Source of the DNA: an uncultured Opitutia bacterium
Lineage (GTDB): Bacteria; Verrucomicrobiota; Verrucomicrobiia; Opitutales; UBA953
Assembly: GCA_945957395.1 (NCBI GenBank)
Contig: CAMFKE010000002.1
Location: forward strand, 248,001 to 312,000
Length of the DNA: 64,000 nucleotides
Direction of reading: 5' to 3'
This document shows positions 54,633 through 63,344 of the stretch, in pieces. The notes under the pieces were generated by a model. That model saw nothing but the letters and a program-made list of their open reading frames with translations, made no database searches and had not been told where the DNA came from. The first letter of the stretch is position 1, and the number at the start of each line of letters is the position of its first letter. The position numbers and the translations under genes were made by a program.

Positions 54633-56654
54633 TTAGGCGACCTTGCCGGCCAGCTTGCGGCGACGGCGCACGAAGGCCATGGCGGCCAGCGCACCGGCAC
54701 CCATCAGACCGTAGGTGGACGGCTCGGGCACCGCGGTCACGACGACCGAGATGGTACCGTCGGTCAGGAAGTTCGTGGTGTCCCACTCGAGGCCGCCGGC
54801 GAGAGCCAGACCGGACAGGTCCAGGTCGCTGGCGATGTTGAAGCCCGACGCATTCAGCGTACCCCAGTCGAGCAGGTCGTAGGTGGTACCGGCGGTCAGC
54901 GTGGTGGTGTCGAAGCCACCGTAGGTGACCACGGCGATGGTGCCGTCGAGGGTCAGCGTACCGGTCACGGTGAGCGCATCGTAGGCGGTGCCACGAGCAC
55001 CGATGCCCGCGATCTCGAAGAGCGAGGCGGTCGAGGCGCTCAGCGTGGTGTCGCCGTTCACGGTGATCAGGCCGGGGCTGTTGCCGATGGCCAGAGTGCC
55101 GTTGACGGCGACATTGCCGTTGATGGTACCGGAGCCGGTGAGCGCACCGCCGACGGTGAGCGTCTGACCGTTCGTACCGACCGTGCCGGCGGTGCCGAGC
55201 GCGAGGTTGTTCACGGCGATGCCGGTGCCGGCGGAATTGGTCAGCGAACCGGTGCCGGAGAGCGTCACATCGTTGGCGATGGTGAAGCCGTTCAGGTCCA
55301 GCGCGCCACCGTTGACGGCGACAGCGCCGCCGCCCAGGGCGGTGGCGGTGCCGGCCTTCAGCGTGCCGGCGGTGACGGTGATGCCGGTGGCGGCATTGGC
55401 GCCATTGAGGGTGACCGTGCCGGTGCCGACCTTGGTCAGGCCGAAGGCGCCGGTGATGGCGCCGCCGAGCGTGATGTCGCCGGTGCCGCCGATGGAGGAG
55501 GCGGCGGCGAGCGCCACGTCGCCGGCGCGCGTCACCGCGGCGCCGGAATTGCCCAGCGTACCACCCGCGAGGGTGATGGCGTTGGTGACGGCGAAGCCTC
55601 CGAGTTCAAGCGTGCCGCCGTTGACGGCCACCGCTCCGGTGCCGAAGGCCGTGAGACTACCAGCCGCGAGACTGCCATTATTCACAGTGACGCCGCCAGA
55701 GAGGGTATTGCTTCCCGTAAGCGTAAGCTTTGCGCCGCCTTGCTTATTCAGGGCAAGACTACGGCCCCCGGTACCTTCATTGGAGAAGTTACCAGCAAAA
55801 GTGCCATCCACGCTCTGATTAACGACGAGGGTACGGGCAGCAGCAGCTCCGCCACCGATAGTGTAGTCGGTACGGATAATAGTACCGGAAGCACCGGAGA
55901 GATTGTTGATGGTAGTCGTACCATTGCTACCGATGGTCAGCGCACTGGTCGTCAAAGTTACAGAGCTTGCATTTGCTAGGCCGTTGAGGCCGATCGCGGT
56001 GCCAGAAGCCCCTGAGCCCTTGCTGACAAAGGCGCCCGTAAAGTTGGCATTATTGCCAGTGATTTCCAAGATTCCACTACCCAACTTGGTAATCGCACCG
56101 GTTCCGGTAATCGCACCTGCGAGCTTGGTAGTGCTGCCAGCAGCAAACAGATCAAGCGAGTTGCCAGCCAGGGTTATCGCACCGTTGACAGTGAGGGCGC
56201 GGGAGCTGGTGATCAACGACGCCGAATTCGCGGTGGGCGCGAGCACGATGCCGCTGTTCAAAACCAGAGAGGCACCGCTGCTGGAGTTCAACACGATGGC
56301 GGATTCATTGATAAAATTGGTCGTCGTGCCAATATTGGCGAGGGCGCGCGAGGCAGTGAGCGTCAGCGTGCTGCCGTTGCTGCTGCCGATGGTTTCGGTA
56401 CCACCCGCCGTGGCGGTGGCACGGTCCACACGAACCACCTGCCAAGTAAGGTTCGATGTGAAGTCATAGGTATTGCTGCCGGTACCGATGATCGAGGTGT
56501 CAAACTGCGCGATATCACCGGCCCCGGGAGCAACACCGCCGGTCCAGCTGGAGCCCAGCGAGAGGTCATCGGTGTTGTTGGCCTTAGTGATTGTCGCAGC
56601 GTGTGCTGAAGCGGCGACGGCGAGGGTCGCGGCGGCGAGTAGGAGTTTTGTCAT
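54633..56654 (-). CDS. Autotransporter-associated beta-strand repeat protein with PEP-CTERM tail
   Basis: A 673-residue exported protein, probably a beta-helix on the cell surface. Signal peptide MTKLLLAAATLAVAASAHAA. From about residue 150 Gly/Thr/Asn-rich repeats occur: GAITKLGSGILEITGNNANF, GGAKLTLTGSNTLSGGVTVN, and GLTKVGTGTVTLNGANAATG, the hallmark of autotransporter-associated strand repeats. Two longer copies are seen in FGTGAVAVNGGTLELGGFAV and LGGGAVAVNGGALDLNGFTI. There is no C-terminal barrel; instead VPEPSTYGLMGAGALAAMAFVRRRR forms a PEP-CTERM signal. The N-terminal half (56654 to about 55650) is visibly lower in G+C than the C-terminal half, suggesting mosaic origin. Function unknown; adhesion or matrix is inference. 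Confidence 0.88.
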   Translation of the reverse strand: MTKLLLAAATLAVAASAHAATITKANNTDDLSLGSSWTGGVAPGAGDIAQFDTSIIGTGSNTYDFTSNLTWQVVRVDRATATAGGTETIGSSNGSTLTLTASRALANIGTTTNFINESAIVLNSSSGASLVLNSGIVLAPTANSASLITSSRALTVNGAITLAGNSLDLFAAGSTTKLAGAITGTGAITKLGSGILEITGNNANFTGAFVSKGSGASGTAIGLNGLANASSVTLTTSALTIGSNGTTTINNLSGASGTIIRTDYTIGGGAAAARTLVVNQSVDGTFAGNFSNEGTGGRSLALNKQGGAKLTLTGSNTLSGGVTVNNGSLAAGSLTAFGTGAVAVNGGTLELGGFAVTNAITLAGGTLGNSGAAVTRAGDVALAAASSIGGTGDITLGGAITGAFGLTKVGTGTVTLNGANAATGITVTAGTLKAGTATALGGGAVAVNGGALDLNGFTIANDVTLSGTGSLTNSAGTGIAVNNLALGTAGTVGTNGQTLTVGGALTGSGTINGNVAVNGTLAIGNSPGLITVNGDTTLSASTASLFEIAGIGARGTAYDALTVTGTLTLDGTIAVVTYGGFDTTTLTAGTTYDLLDWGTLNASGFNIASDLDLSGLALAGGLEWDTTNFLTDGTISVVVTAVPEPSTYGLMGAGALAAMAFVRRRRKLAGKVA

Positions 56655-56752
56655 GAGGGTGGAGGTGGATTAGGGGTTCCACCCCCGCAGAAAGCGGAAG
56701 CTGATTTGACCCGCAAGGAGGCCGAGGTGGTAACTTTTTTTCATCATACTGT
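56655..56752 (-). promoter_or_regulatory. Conserved leader of PEP-CTERM gene 2
   Basis: Shares with the leader at 53852-53950, at identical spacing (minus-strand reading): GTTACC (56729-56734), TTGC (56713-56716), CTTTCTGC (56687-56694) and GGAACC (56675-56680). A TATGAT hexamer (56743-56748) ahead of an A-run could be the -10 element. No Shine-Dalgarno sequence precedes the ATG. Confidence 0.55.
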
Positions 56753-57320
56753 AAAATCTTCGCGACACACGCCGCCAAAGCCGCTTCAGTAATGAAGAAA
56801 CAGAGTGCTCATTTCCATAAAACGGCGGACATACCGGTCAACTAACCACTCCGGTAATCCAGCAAAAGAGCTGAAAGGACCCCCCGGCGTGAAATCGTTT
56901 GGACCAAATACCAAAAGGGAGCATATCCCCCGGTGCCCAATCGGGATGCGGGCCAAATGGCCGAAGATATCACCGCACCTGCGGAGTCGGTGCGGACGCT
57001 CCCCCTGACTCAACCGAACGGTCAGCACAGAAGGAGATCGGAAGCGCCCCTTGTGCCCTCGGAGGTGAAACCCGTACCGCTGCCGGTCGCACGACAAGCG
57101 CCAAGGCCGCCATCCACAGATTCTCACAGCCCGATTCAGCCGCACCTCGACGCCCCATCCGGTGTTCATCGGCGTCCATCTGTGGAAAAAAACGAATGCG
57201 GCCCACCGGCACCCGCCCTGTGCAAAACGCCGAAAACACCGCCAGGGAGAAGCCGACCCGCTTTCTCGCCTTGCGCGCGTGTTGCCGGAAAAGCTTTCTC
57301 GGGCCCAATCACTCCCCGCC
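56753..57320. other. Intergenic region before ilvD
   Basis: No supported gene. The first half is of lower G+C and contains no recognised motif; 57050-57203 is a degraded copy of the dispersed repeat; the last 115 bases are the ilvD leader. Open frames here are not conserved in structure and cross the repeat. Confidence 0.6.
57050..57203 (+). repeat. Degraded copy of the intergenic repeat, locus 3
   Basis: Recognisable pieces in the same order as the other loci: CTTGTGCCCTCGGAGGTGAA, CCACAGATTCTCACAGCCCG, GTTCATCGGCGTCCATCTGT and AAAAACGAATGCGG, but more diverged than loci 1 and 2. Confidence 0.65.
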
Positions 57321-59024
57321 ATGTGCTCCACCTCCCAATCGATCCGCGCCCACTCCGGTCTCATGCTGGACGGCCCCGACCGCGCCCCGTCCCGCGCCAT
57401 GCTCCACCCCGTCGGCTTCACCGACGCTGATTTCCAAAAGCCCATCGTGGGCATCGCCTCCACTTGGAGCATGGTCACCCCGTGCAACATGCACATCGAC
57501 CGCCTCGCCCTCTCGGCCCGCAACGGCGCCGACGCCGCCGGCGGCAAGGCCGTGATCTTCAACACCATCACCGTCTCCGACGGCATCTCCATGGGCACGC
57601 CCGGCATGCGCTACTCGCTCGTGTCGCGCGAGGTCATCGCCGACTCCATCGAGACCGTGGTGGGCGCCCAGGGCATGGACGGCTATGTCACCATCGGCGG
57701 CTGCGATAAGAACATGCCCGGCTGCGTGATGGCCATGGCGCGCATGAACCGCCCCTCGGTCTTCGTCTACGGCGGCACCATCGTGCCCGGCCTGCACAAC
57801 GGTAAGGCCGCCGACATCGTCACCGTGTTCGAAGCGGTCGGCCAGCACGCCGCGGGCAAGATCTCCGACAAGGAGCTGCACGAGATCGAGTGCGAATCCA
57901 TCCCCGGCGAAGGCTCCTGCGGCGGCATGTACACCGCCAACACCATGGCCAGCGCCATCGAGGCCCTCGGCCTCTCCCTCCCCGACAGTTCCGCCCTGCT
58001 CGCCAACTCCAAGGCCAAGCTCGAGGACTGCGAACGCGCCGGCGCCGCCGTGGTTGAACTTCTTAAGAAGAACATCCGTCCGCTGGACATCATGACCCGC
58101 AAGGCGTTCGAAAACGCCATCACCGTGGTCATCGCGCTGGGCGGCTCCACCAACGCGGTGCTGCACCTCATCGCCATGGCGCACACCGCCGGCGTGAAGC
58201 TCTCCCTCGACGACTTCACCGAGATCGGCAAGCGCGTGCCGGTCATCGCCGACCTGAAGCCCTCGGGTAAGTACAACATGGCGCACTTCGTGCGCATCGG
58301 CGGCCTCCAGCCCCTGCTCAAGATGCTGCTCGACGGCGGCCTCCTGCACGGCGACTGCCTCACCGTCACCGGCAAGACCGTGGCCGAGAACCTCGCCGGC
58401 GTGAAGCCGTACGAGTTCGGCCCGGGCAAGCAGGATGTCGTCTACCCGCTCGACCGCCCCATCAAGAAGGACAGCCACCTGCGCATCCTCTACGGCAACA
58501 TCGCCCCCGGCGGCTCCGTCGCCAAGATCTCCGGCAAGGAAGGCCTCGCCTTCACCGGCAAGGCCATCGTGTTCGAGTCCGAAGAGGCCGCGCTGCGCGG
58601 CATCCTCGAAGGACGGGTGCAGGACGGCCATGTGATCGTCATCCGCAACGAAGGCCCCAAGGGCGGCCCCGGCATGCGCGAAATGCTCGGACCCACCTCG
58701 GCCGTCATGGGCAAGGGCCTCGGCAAGACCGTGGCGCTCATCACCGACGGGCGCTTCTCCGGCGGCTCGCACGGCTTCGTGGTCGGCCACATCACGCCCG
58801 AGGCGGCGGTGGGCGGCCCCATCGCGCTGCTGCGCGACGGCGACACCATCACCATCGACGCCGTGAAGAACGAGATCAGCCACGGCGTGCCCGCGGCGGT
58901 GTTCGAATCGCGCAAGGCCGACTGGAAGCCCGCTCCGCCCAAGGAAACGCGCGGCGTGCTCGCCAAGTACGCCAAGCTCGTGTCGTCCGCCTCCGAAGGC
59001 GCGGTGACCGACAAGTACCTGTAA
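57321..59024 (+). CDS. ilvD: Dihydroxy-acid dehydratase
   Basis: A 567-residue Fe-S enzyme of branched-chain amino-acid and pantothenate synthesis, converting 2,3-dihydroxy acids to 2-keto acids. Cluster cysteines are in [12 protein letters not shown] and [66 protein letters not shown] and [21 protein letters not shown] are classical blocks. Length is that of the shorter (about 560 residue) class. The frame is open 53 codons upstream through the repeat region, but similarity begins at the ATG at 57321. No ilv neighbours are present. A terminator follows. Confidence 0.96.
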   Translation: MCSTSQSIRAHSGLMLDGPDRAPSRAMLHPVGFTDADFQKPIVGIASTWSMVTPCNMHIDRLALSARNGADAAGGKAVIFNTITVSDGISMGTPGMRYSLVSREVIADSIETVVGAQGMDGYVTIGGCDKNMPGCVMAMARMNRPSVFVYGGTIVPGLHNGKAADIVTVFEAVGQHAAGKISDKELHEIECESIPGEGSCGGMYTANTMASAIEALGLSLPDSSALLANSKAKLEDCERAGAAVVELLKKNIRPLDIMTRKAFENAITVVIALGGSTNAVLHLIAMAHTAGVKLSLDDFTEIGKRVPVIADLKPSGKYNMAHFVRIGGLQPLLKMLLDGGLLHGDCLTVTGKTVAENLAGVKPYEFGPGKQDVVYPLDRPIKKDSHLRILYGNIAPGGSVAKISGKEGLAFTGKAIVFESEEAALRGILEGRVQDGHVIVIRNEGPKGGPGMREMLGPTSAVMGKGLGKTVALITDGRFSGGSHGFVVGHITPEAAVGGPIALLRDGDTITIDAVKNEISHGVPAAVFESRKADWKPAPPKETRGVLAKYAKLVSSASEGAVTDKYL

Positions 59025-59092
59025 ACGGAACGAAGCGCGCGGGCGGCGACACCATCGCCGCCGCCCCGTCTGCTCAAACCGACAAACAAAGG

Positions 59093-59128
59093 CGCCGCCC
59101 GGATTAAAACAGGGCGGCGTCTTTGTTT
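59093..59128. terminator. Terminator between ilvD and the UDG-like gene
   Basis: Perfect stem CGCCGCCC (59093-59100) and GGGCGGCG (59112-59119), followed by TCTTTGTTTT on the plus side and CCTTTGTTTG on the minus side, between convergent genes. Confidence 0.85.
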
Positions 59129-59217
59129 TCCCCTTACATAGCCGGGAGCGTGGGCGGCCCGCCCGCAAGCGAAGTCGGCTTGAGCGCGGCGTGGCGCCGC
59201 GCCCGCGAACGCCGGCG

Positions 59218-60174
59218 TCAGAGGAAGTAACCGCGCTGCTTTTCGGAGACGGGCAGGGCGAGGCGCTCCATGACGGCCAGCATGTCCTCCCACACGATGC
59301 GCTTGGACTTGTTGGTGTTGTTGCGAATCAGATACGAGATGTGGTAGGTCGGCATGACCGGCACCCCCTCGTACTCGCGCCAGATGCCGCGCGACTTGGA
59401 GATGGCGTCGCACTTGCCGAACAGCGCCTCCTGCGCGCCGCCGCCGAGCGCGACGAGGGCGCGAGGTTTCACGGTGGCGATGAGCTCGCGAAGGAAAGGC
59501 AGATAGTAGGCGACCTCGTCGGGGAGCGGTTCGCGATGGTCGTAGCCGCCGGCGATTTCGGGCCGGTACGGCAGCAGGCTGGCCGTGAGCACCTTGGCGC
59601 GGGGCAACCCCATGGCCGCCACGATCTTGCCGTACAACTCGCCCTCCGCGCCGCCCAGCACGCGACCGTCGCGCGCATCGTCGGGACCGGGCATGTGAAT
59701 GAGGAAGAGCACCGGAGCGTCGGCGGGGCCGTCGAAGGCGACGAGCGACTTGCCCGCAGACACGCGCGTGAGCGCCGCGGGGTCGTTCAAAAGGCGTTCG
59801 CGCAGCGCGGCGAGACGGGCCGCGGCAGGGCCGGCGGGCAGGTCGAGCTTCGGCGGCACCGGCATGGGCGGAGCCGCCGGGGGCTTGGGCGCGCTACGCG
59901 AGGCGGGCGCCTTCGCGGGTTCGGACGCGGGCACGGAAACCGGTTCCCGCACGACGGGAGCGCGCACCGGCTCGGGTTCGCGCACGACGACTCGCGCCGG
60001 CTCCTCGCGGACCTCCGGCGCGGCGACCGGGGACGCTTCGGGCACGGCCGCCTTGGCGACGAGCGCGAGCGACTTGAGCGCCTCGAGCGAGGCGTCCGAC
60101 ACGGCCACGCGCGAAACGCCGTCGCGCTTGAGACGGCGCAATTCGGACACGAGGGCGTCGAGTTGTTCGCGCAT
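59218..60174 (-). CDS. Divergent uracil-DNA glycosylase superfamily protein with Pro/Ala-rich linker
   Basis: A 318-residue protein. Residues 1-38 form a helix-rich front as in family 4/5 UDGs (MREQLDALVSELRRLKRDGV), then about 70 residues rich in Pro, Ala, Val, Glu and Arg, then the UDG fold (about 125-310). Motif A, normally GEAPG, reads LIHMPGPDD; LLPYRPE replaces the usual KCRPP; ALVALGGGAQEALFG is conserved; motif B is TYHISYLIRNNTNKSKRIVWED. Only one Cys is left (GKCDAIS), so the 4Fe-4S cluster of family 4 cannot form. It may act on other bases or be inactive. It begins 23 bases after the ABC ATPase gene and is probably in its operon. Confidence 0.75.
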   Translation of the reverse strand: MREQLDALVSELRRLKRDGVSRVAVSDASLEALKSLALVAKAAVPEASPVAAPEVREEPARVVVREPEPVRAPVVREPVSVPASEPAKAPASRSAPKPPAAPPMPVPPKLDLPAGPAAARLAALRERLLNDPAALTRVSAGKSLVAFDGPADAPVLFLIHMPGPDDARDGRVLGGAEGELYGKIVAAMGLPRAKVLTASLLPYRPEIAGGYDHREPLPDEVAYYLPFLRELIATVKPRALVALGGGAQEALFGKCDAISKSRGIWREYEGVPVMPTYHISYLIRNNTNKSKRIVWEDMLAVMERLALPVSEKQRGYFL

Positions 60175-60197
60175 GGGCGACGATAGGGCCGGGCGAC

Positions 60198-61472
60198 TCA
60201 GGCGTTTTCGAGGTAAATTTCCTCGGCGTCGTCGTCGTAGTCGAAGATCTCGGCGGAACGGCCCCAGTTGATGATGTTGTCGATCATCGCGGCGTCGTCG
60301 CGAGCGATGTCCGGCTCCAGCCAGCTGGCGAGCTCCTCCAGTCCGGCGCGGCGCTCGGGCTTGCCGCGCAGCCCCATGAGCACGCGCGCGAAGATGGGCA
60401 GGCGCAGGATGCGCGCGGCCAGGACCTCCTTGCGCCCGAGAATGTCGGCGTCGGCGTAGTTGCGCCCCAGCGGCGTGAGGTGCAGGTCGGCGTCGATGAC
60501 GGAAATGAACCCGAGGAGTTCGGCGGACTCGATGATGGGCAGAAGGTCGTCGAGCTCCAGATGGAGTTCGGCGCCGATGCGGTGCAGCTCGGCGATGCCG
60601 CCCTCCCCCGCCAGTTTTTCCAGAAGACCGGCCACGGCGTTGGTGCGCAGCTGCGGCAGGGTGAACACGGGCACGAGCGCCGCGGGTTCCGCCAGGCGTC
60701 CGGTGATGGCGCCGTACACCTCGTCGGCGAGCTCCTGAAACTCGGCCGACTTCGGGCGGCGCGGGTGCGCCAGGCGCACGGGAATCTCGGCGATCACGCG
60801 CCCCGGGTCGCGCGCCATGACGATGATGCGATCGGCCATGGCCACCGCCTCCTCGATGTTGTGCGTGACCATGAGCACCGCCTTGGTGGGCAGCGACTTG
60901 GCGAGCCACAGCTCCATGAGTTCGCCGCGCAGGCCCTCGGCCGACAGCACATCGAGCGCGGAGAACGGCTCGTCGAGGCAGAGCAGTTCGGGCTCCATGG
61001 CCATGGCGCGCGCGAAGCCCACCTTCTGTCGCATGCCGCCGGAGAGCTCCCGCGGGTACGCCGACTCGAAGCCGTCCAGACCGACCGAGTCGATGAGCTT
61101 GCCGGCGCGTGCGGCTCGTCCGTCGGCCGGTACGCCGCGCGCCTTGAGCGCGAGCTCGACATTCTCGGACACGCTCAGCCAGGGGAAGAGGGCGAAGGTC
61201 TGGAACACGATCATCGTGCCCGGGTTCACGCCGCGCAGCGGCTCGCCATGGCGCAGCACGCTGCCTTCGGTGGCGATGTCGAGACCGGCCAGGATGCGAA
61301 GGAGCGTGGACTTGCCGCAACCCGACGGGCCCAGGAGGCAGACGAACTCGCCCGGGCGGATGTCGAGGTCCACGCCGCGCAGGGCTGTGAACACGCGGGT
61401 GCCCTTGTCATAACTGCGGCCGACGCCGCGCAGACGCATCAGAGGGGCTTCCGTTTCGGTGGGAGGGGTCAT
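60198..61472 (-). CDS. ABC transporter ATP-binding protein, nitrate/sulfonate/taurine type, with C-terminal AAA-associated domain
   Basis: A 424-residue ATPase. Residues 10-255 are an importer-type cassette: Walker [18 protein letters not shown]-loop in VFQTFALFPWLSV, signature LSGGMRQKVGFARAMA, Walker B PELLCLDEPFSALD, and the switch His in VLMVTHNIEEAV. Residues about 275-424 are the AAA-associated C-terminal domain (LPQLRTNAVAGLLEKLAGEGG through IDNIINWGRSAEIFDYD) found in some NitT/TauT-type ATPases, presumably regulatory. It follows the fused permease by 72 bases and precedes the UDG-like gene by 23 bases. The substrate cannot be told. Confidence 0.88.
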   Translation of the reverse strand: MTPPTETEAPLMRLRGVGRSYDKGTRVFTALRGVDLDIRPGEFVCLLGPSGCGKSTLLRILAGLDIATEGSVLRHGEPLRGVNPGTMIVFQTFALFPWLSVSENVELALKARGVPADGRAARAGKLIDSVGLDGFESAYPRELSGGMRQKVGFARAMAMEPELLCLDEPFSALDVLSAEGLRGELMELWLAKSLPTKAVLMVTHNIEEAVAMADRIIVMARDPGRVIAEIPVRLAHPRRPKSAEFQELADEVYGAITGRLAEPAALVPVFTLPQLRTNAVAGLLEKLAGEGGIAELHRIGAELHLELDDLLPIIESAELLGFISVIDADLHLTPLGRNYADADILGRKEVLAARILRLPIFARVLMGLRGKPERRAGLEELASWLEPDIARDDAAMIDNIINWGRSAEIFDYDDDAEEIYLENA

Positions 61473-61544
61473 GGTCCGGGAAAAGTTTGAGGATGGCGAG
61501 GGGCGTGACGAAGCGGGCTTTGACGGGGGTCGATTCCGCGTCGG

Positions 61545-63263
61545 CTACTCCATGCGATAGCGCTCGGCGGCCAGCCTGGACAGGCGTCCCCAGATGAAGC
61601 GGTTGATGAGCACCACGGTCAATGAAAGCAGGAGCGTGGCGGTGAACAGCAGGCGGTTTTGGCCGCTCGCCGTGGCCTCGGCGATGAGGGAGCCCAACCC
61701 GGGCGACGAATACACCCGGCCGCCCACCTCGACGCGCTCGGAGATGATGCTGGCGTTCCAGGCTCCGCCGCATGCGGTGACAGCGCCCGTCACGACATAC
61801 GGGAACACCGACGGCAGGTGCAGCACGCGCCAGCGGTCGAACCAGCCCAGGCCGAGCATGGCCGAGGTCTGGCGCAACTCCTGCGGCACGGCCGAAACGC
61901 CGGCGATGATGTTGAAAAGCAGGTACCACTGGGTGGCCATCAGCATGAGGATGACCGCCGCGATGTTGAGCCCGCCGGGGAAGTTCAGCAGCGCCACCAT
62001 GAACAGCGGGAATATCGCCGTGGCCGGGATGGACGCCACCACCTGGGTGACCGGCTGCACAGCGCCGGCAAGACGCGGTCGAGAACCGATGAACACGCCG
62101 AAGGGCACCGTCCACAGCAGCGCGATGAGCACGGTGAGCAGCACGCGACCGGTCGTGAACACCAGGCCGACGCCCAGATTCGCCCAATCCCTGGCCTCCA
62201 GCGCGACGAACGCGCGCAACGAGAAACCAACGGCGGCCATGGCGGCGAGCGAGGCGAGCGCCGGAATCAGCCACCCCGGCAGACGAGTCACAAGCGCAGG
62301 GCGCGACTCCTCCCGGGCCGGCGCGACACGCCGGGCTCGGGCGTCGAACCACTCGCCGAGCGGCGAGAGAACGCGCTCGTTCACGCGCTGCACGAGCGTG
62401 GAGTCGCCAAGCAGGTCAAGGAACCAGGAGGAGGGCGCCGCGCCGGATTCGCCGCCGTGTCGGAACTTGTCGGACCACGCCAAAAGGGGACGCCAGATGA
62501 ACTGATCCATGCACACGATGATGCAAACGAGAGCACCCAGCCCCATGAGCACGGCATGCGTGTCGCTCTCCTCCACCGCCTTGGCCAGGTACGACCCCAG
62601 CCCGGGCAGTCGGAAGTCGCGCCGGCCGACCTTGAAGCTCTCGGCCGCCATGAGGAAATACCAGCCCGCCGACCAGCTCATCACGCTGTTCCAGATCAGG
62701 CCGATGGCGGCGTGCGGCAACTCCAGAGTCTTGAACCTGCTCCACCCGTCCAGCCGCATCACCCTCACCGCCTCGCGCAGCTCGCGCGGCTGAGTGCCCA
62801 GCGACTGGTGGTAGCTGAAGGTCATGTTCCAAGCCTGCGAGGTGAAGATGAGCACGACGGCGGCGACCTCGGCGGCCACGCCTTCGGACATGAACACGCT
62901 GCACGAGAGCACGACGACCGGCAGGAACGACAGGATGGGCACGCTCTGGAGCACATCCAGCACCGGCAGAAGGAAGCGCGAGGCGCGCGCGGACTTGGCG
63001 GCGGCTCGCGCGTAGTAGATGCTGAAGAGCAGGGAGAGCGCGTAGGCGCCGGACATGCGCAGGACCGACTTCAACGCGTATCCTGGAAGCGCATACGCGC
63101 CGGTCGCCAGCTCGGGCCCCGCGTGCGTCTCGGGCGCGTTCCACGACAGGCCGGAAAGCCCCAGCAGCGCGCCGCCCAGAAGGCAAAGCACGACGATGTC
63201 CGCGCGCGACAGCCCGTACGGCATGTGCGGGGTGGCGAACAGGGAGGGGCGCGATTCGGACAT
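61545..63263 (-). CDS. ABC transporter permease with two fused permease domains
   Basis: A 572-residue inner-membrane protein with about 12 helices, equal to two binding-protein-dependent permeases in one chain. Each half has the EAA coupling loop: ELREAVRVMRLDGWSRFKTL near residue 175 and ELRQTSAMLGLGWFDRWRVL near residue 475. GLIWNSVMSWSAGWYFLMAAE and TGAVTACGGAWNASIISE follow each. A hydrophilic linker (about 275-330) separates the halves. The group is that of nitrate/sulfonate/taurine importers. A TTG four codons upstream is an alternative; ATG at 63263 is preferred. No solute-binding protein is encoded next to it within the window. Confidence 0.9.
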   Translation of the reverse strand: MSESRPSLFATPHMPYGLSRADIVVLCLLGGALLGLSGLSWNAPETHAGPELATGAYALPGYALKSVLRMSGAYALSLLFSIYYARAAAKSARASRFLLPVLDVLQSVPILSFLPVVVLSCSVFMSEGVAAEVAAVVLIFTSQAWNMTFSYHQSLGTQPRELREAVRVMRLDGWSRFKTLELPHAAIGLIWNSVMSWSAGWYFLMAAESFKVGRRDFRLPGLGSYLAKAVEESDTHAVLMGLGALVCIIVCMDQFIWRPLLAWSDKFRHGGESGAAPSSWFLDLLGDSTLVQRVNERVLSPLGEWFDARARRVAPAREESRPALVTRLPGWLIPALASLAAMAAVGFSLRAFVALEARDWANLGVGLVFTTGRVLLTVLIALLWTVPFGVFIGSRPRLAGAVQPVTQVVASIPATAIFPLFMVALLNFPGGLNIAAVILMLMATQWYLLFNIIAGVSAVPQELRQTSAMLGLGWFDRWRVLHLPSVFPYVVTGAVTACGGAWNASIISERVEVGGRVYSSPGLGSLIAEATASGQNRLLFTATLLLSLTVVLINRFIWGRLSRLAAERYRME

Positions 63264-63344
63264 GGGCTGCGGCAATTAATATAAACGCGGGACGGGAAAA
63301 ACGGGGCGCACGGCCCGGTCTACGGGGTCGGGCCGAAAGGGCCG

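Noticed and set aside
63311-63335. Hairpin CGGCCCG/CGGGCCG between parA and the ABC permease
   Set aside because: The T-run on the minus strand is about a dozen bases away from the stem; too weak to call a terminator.
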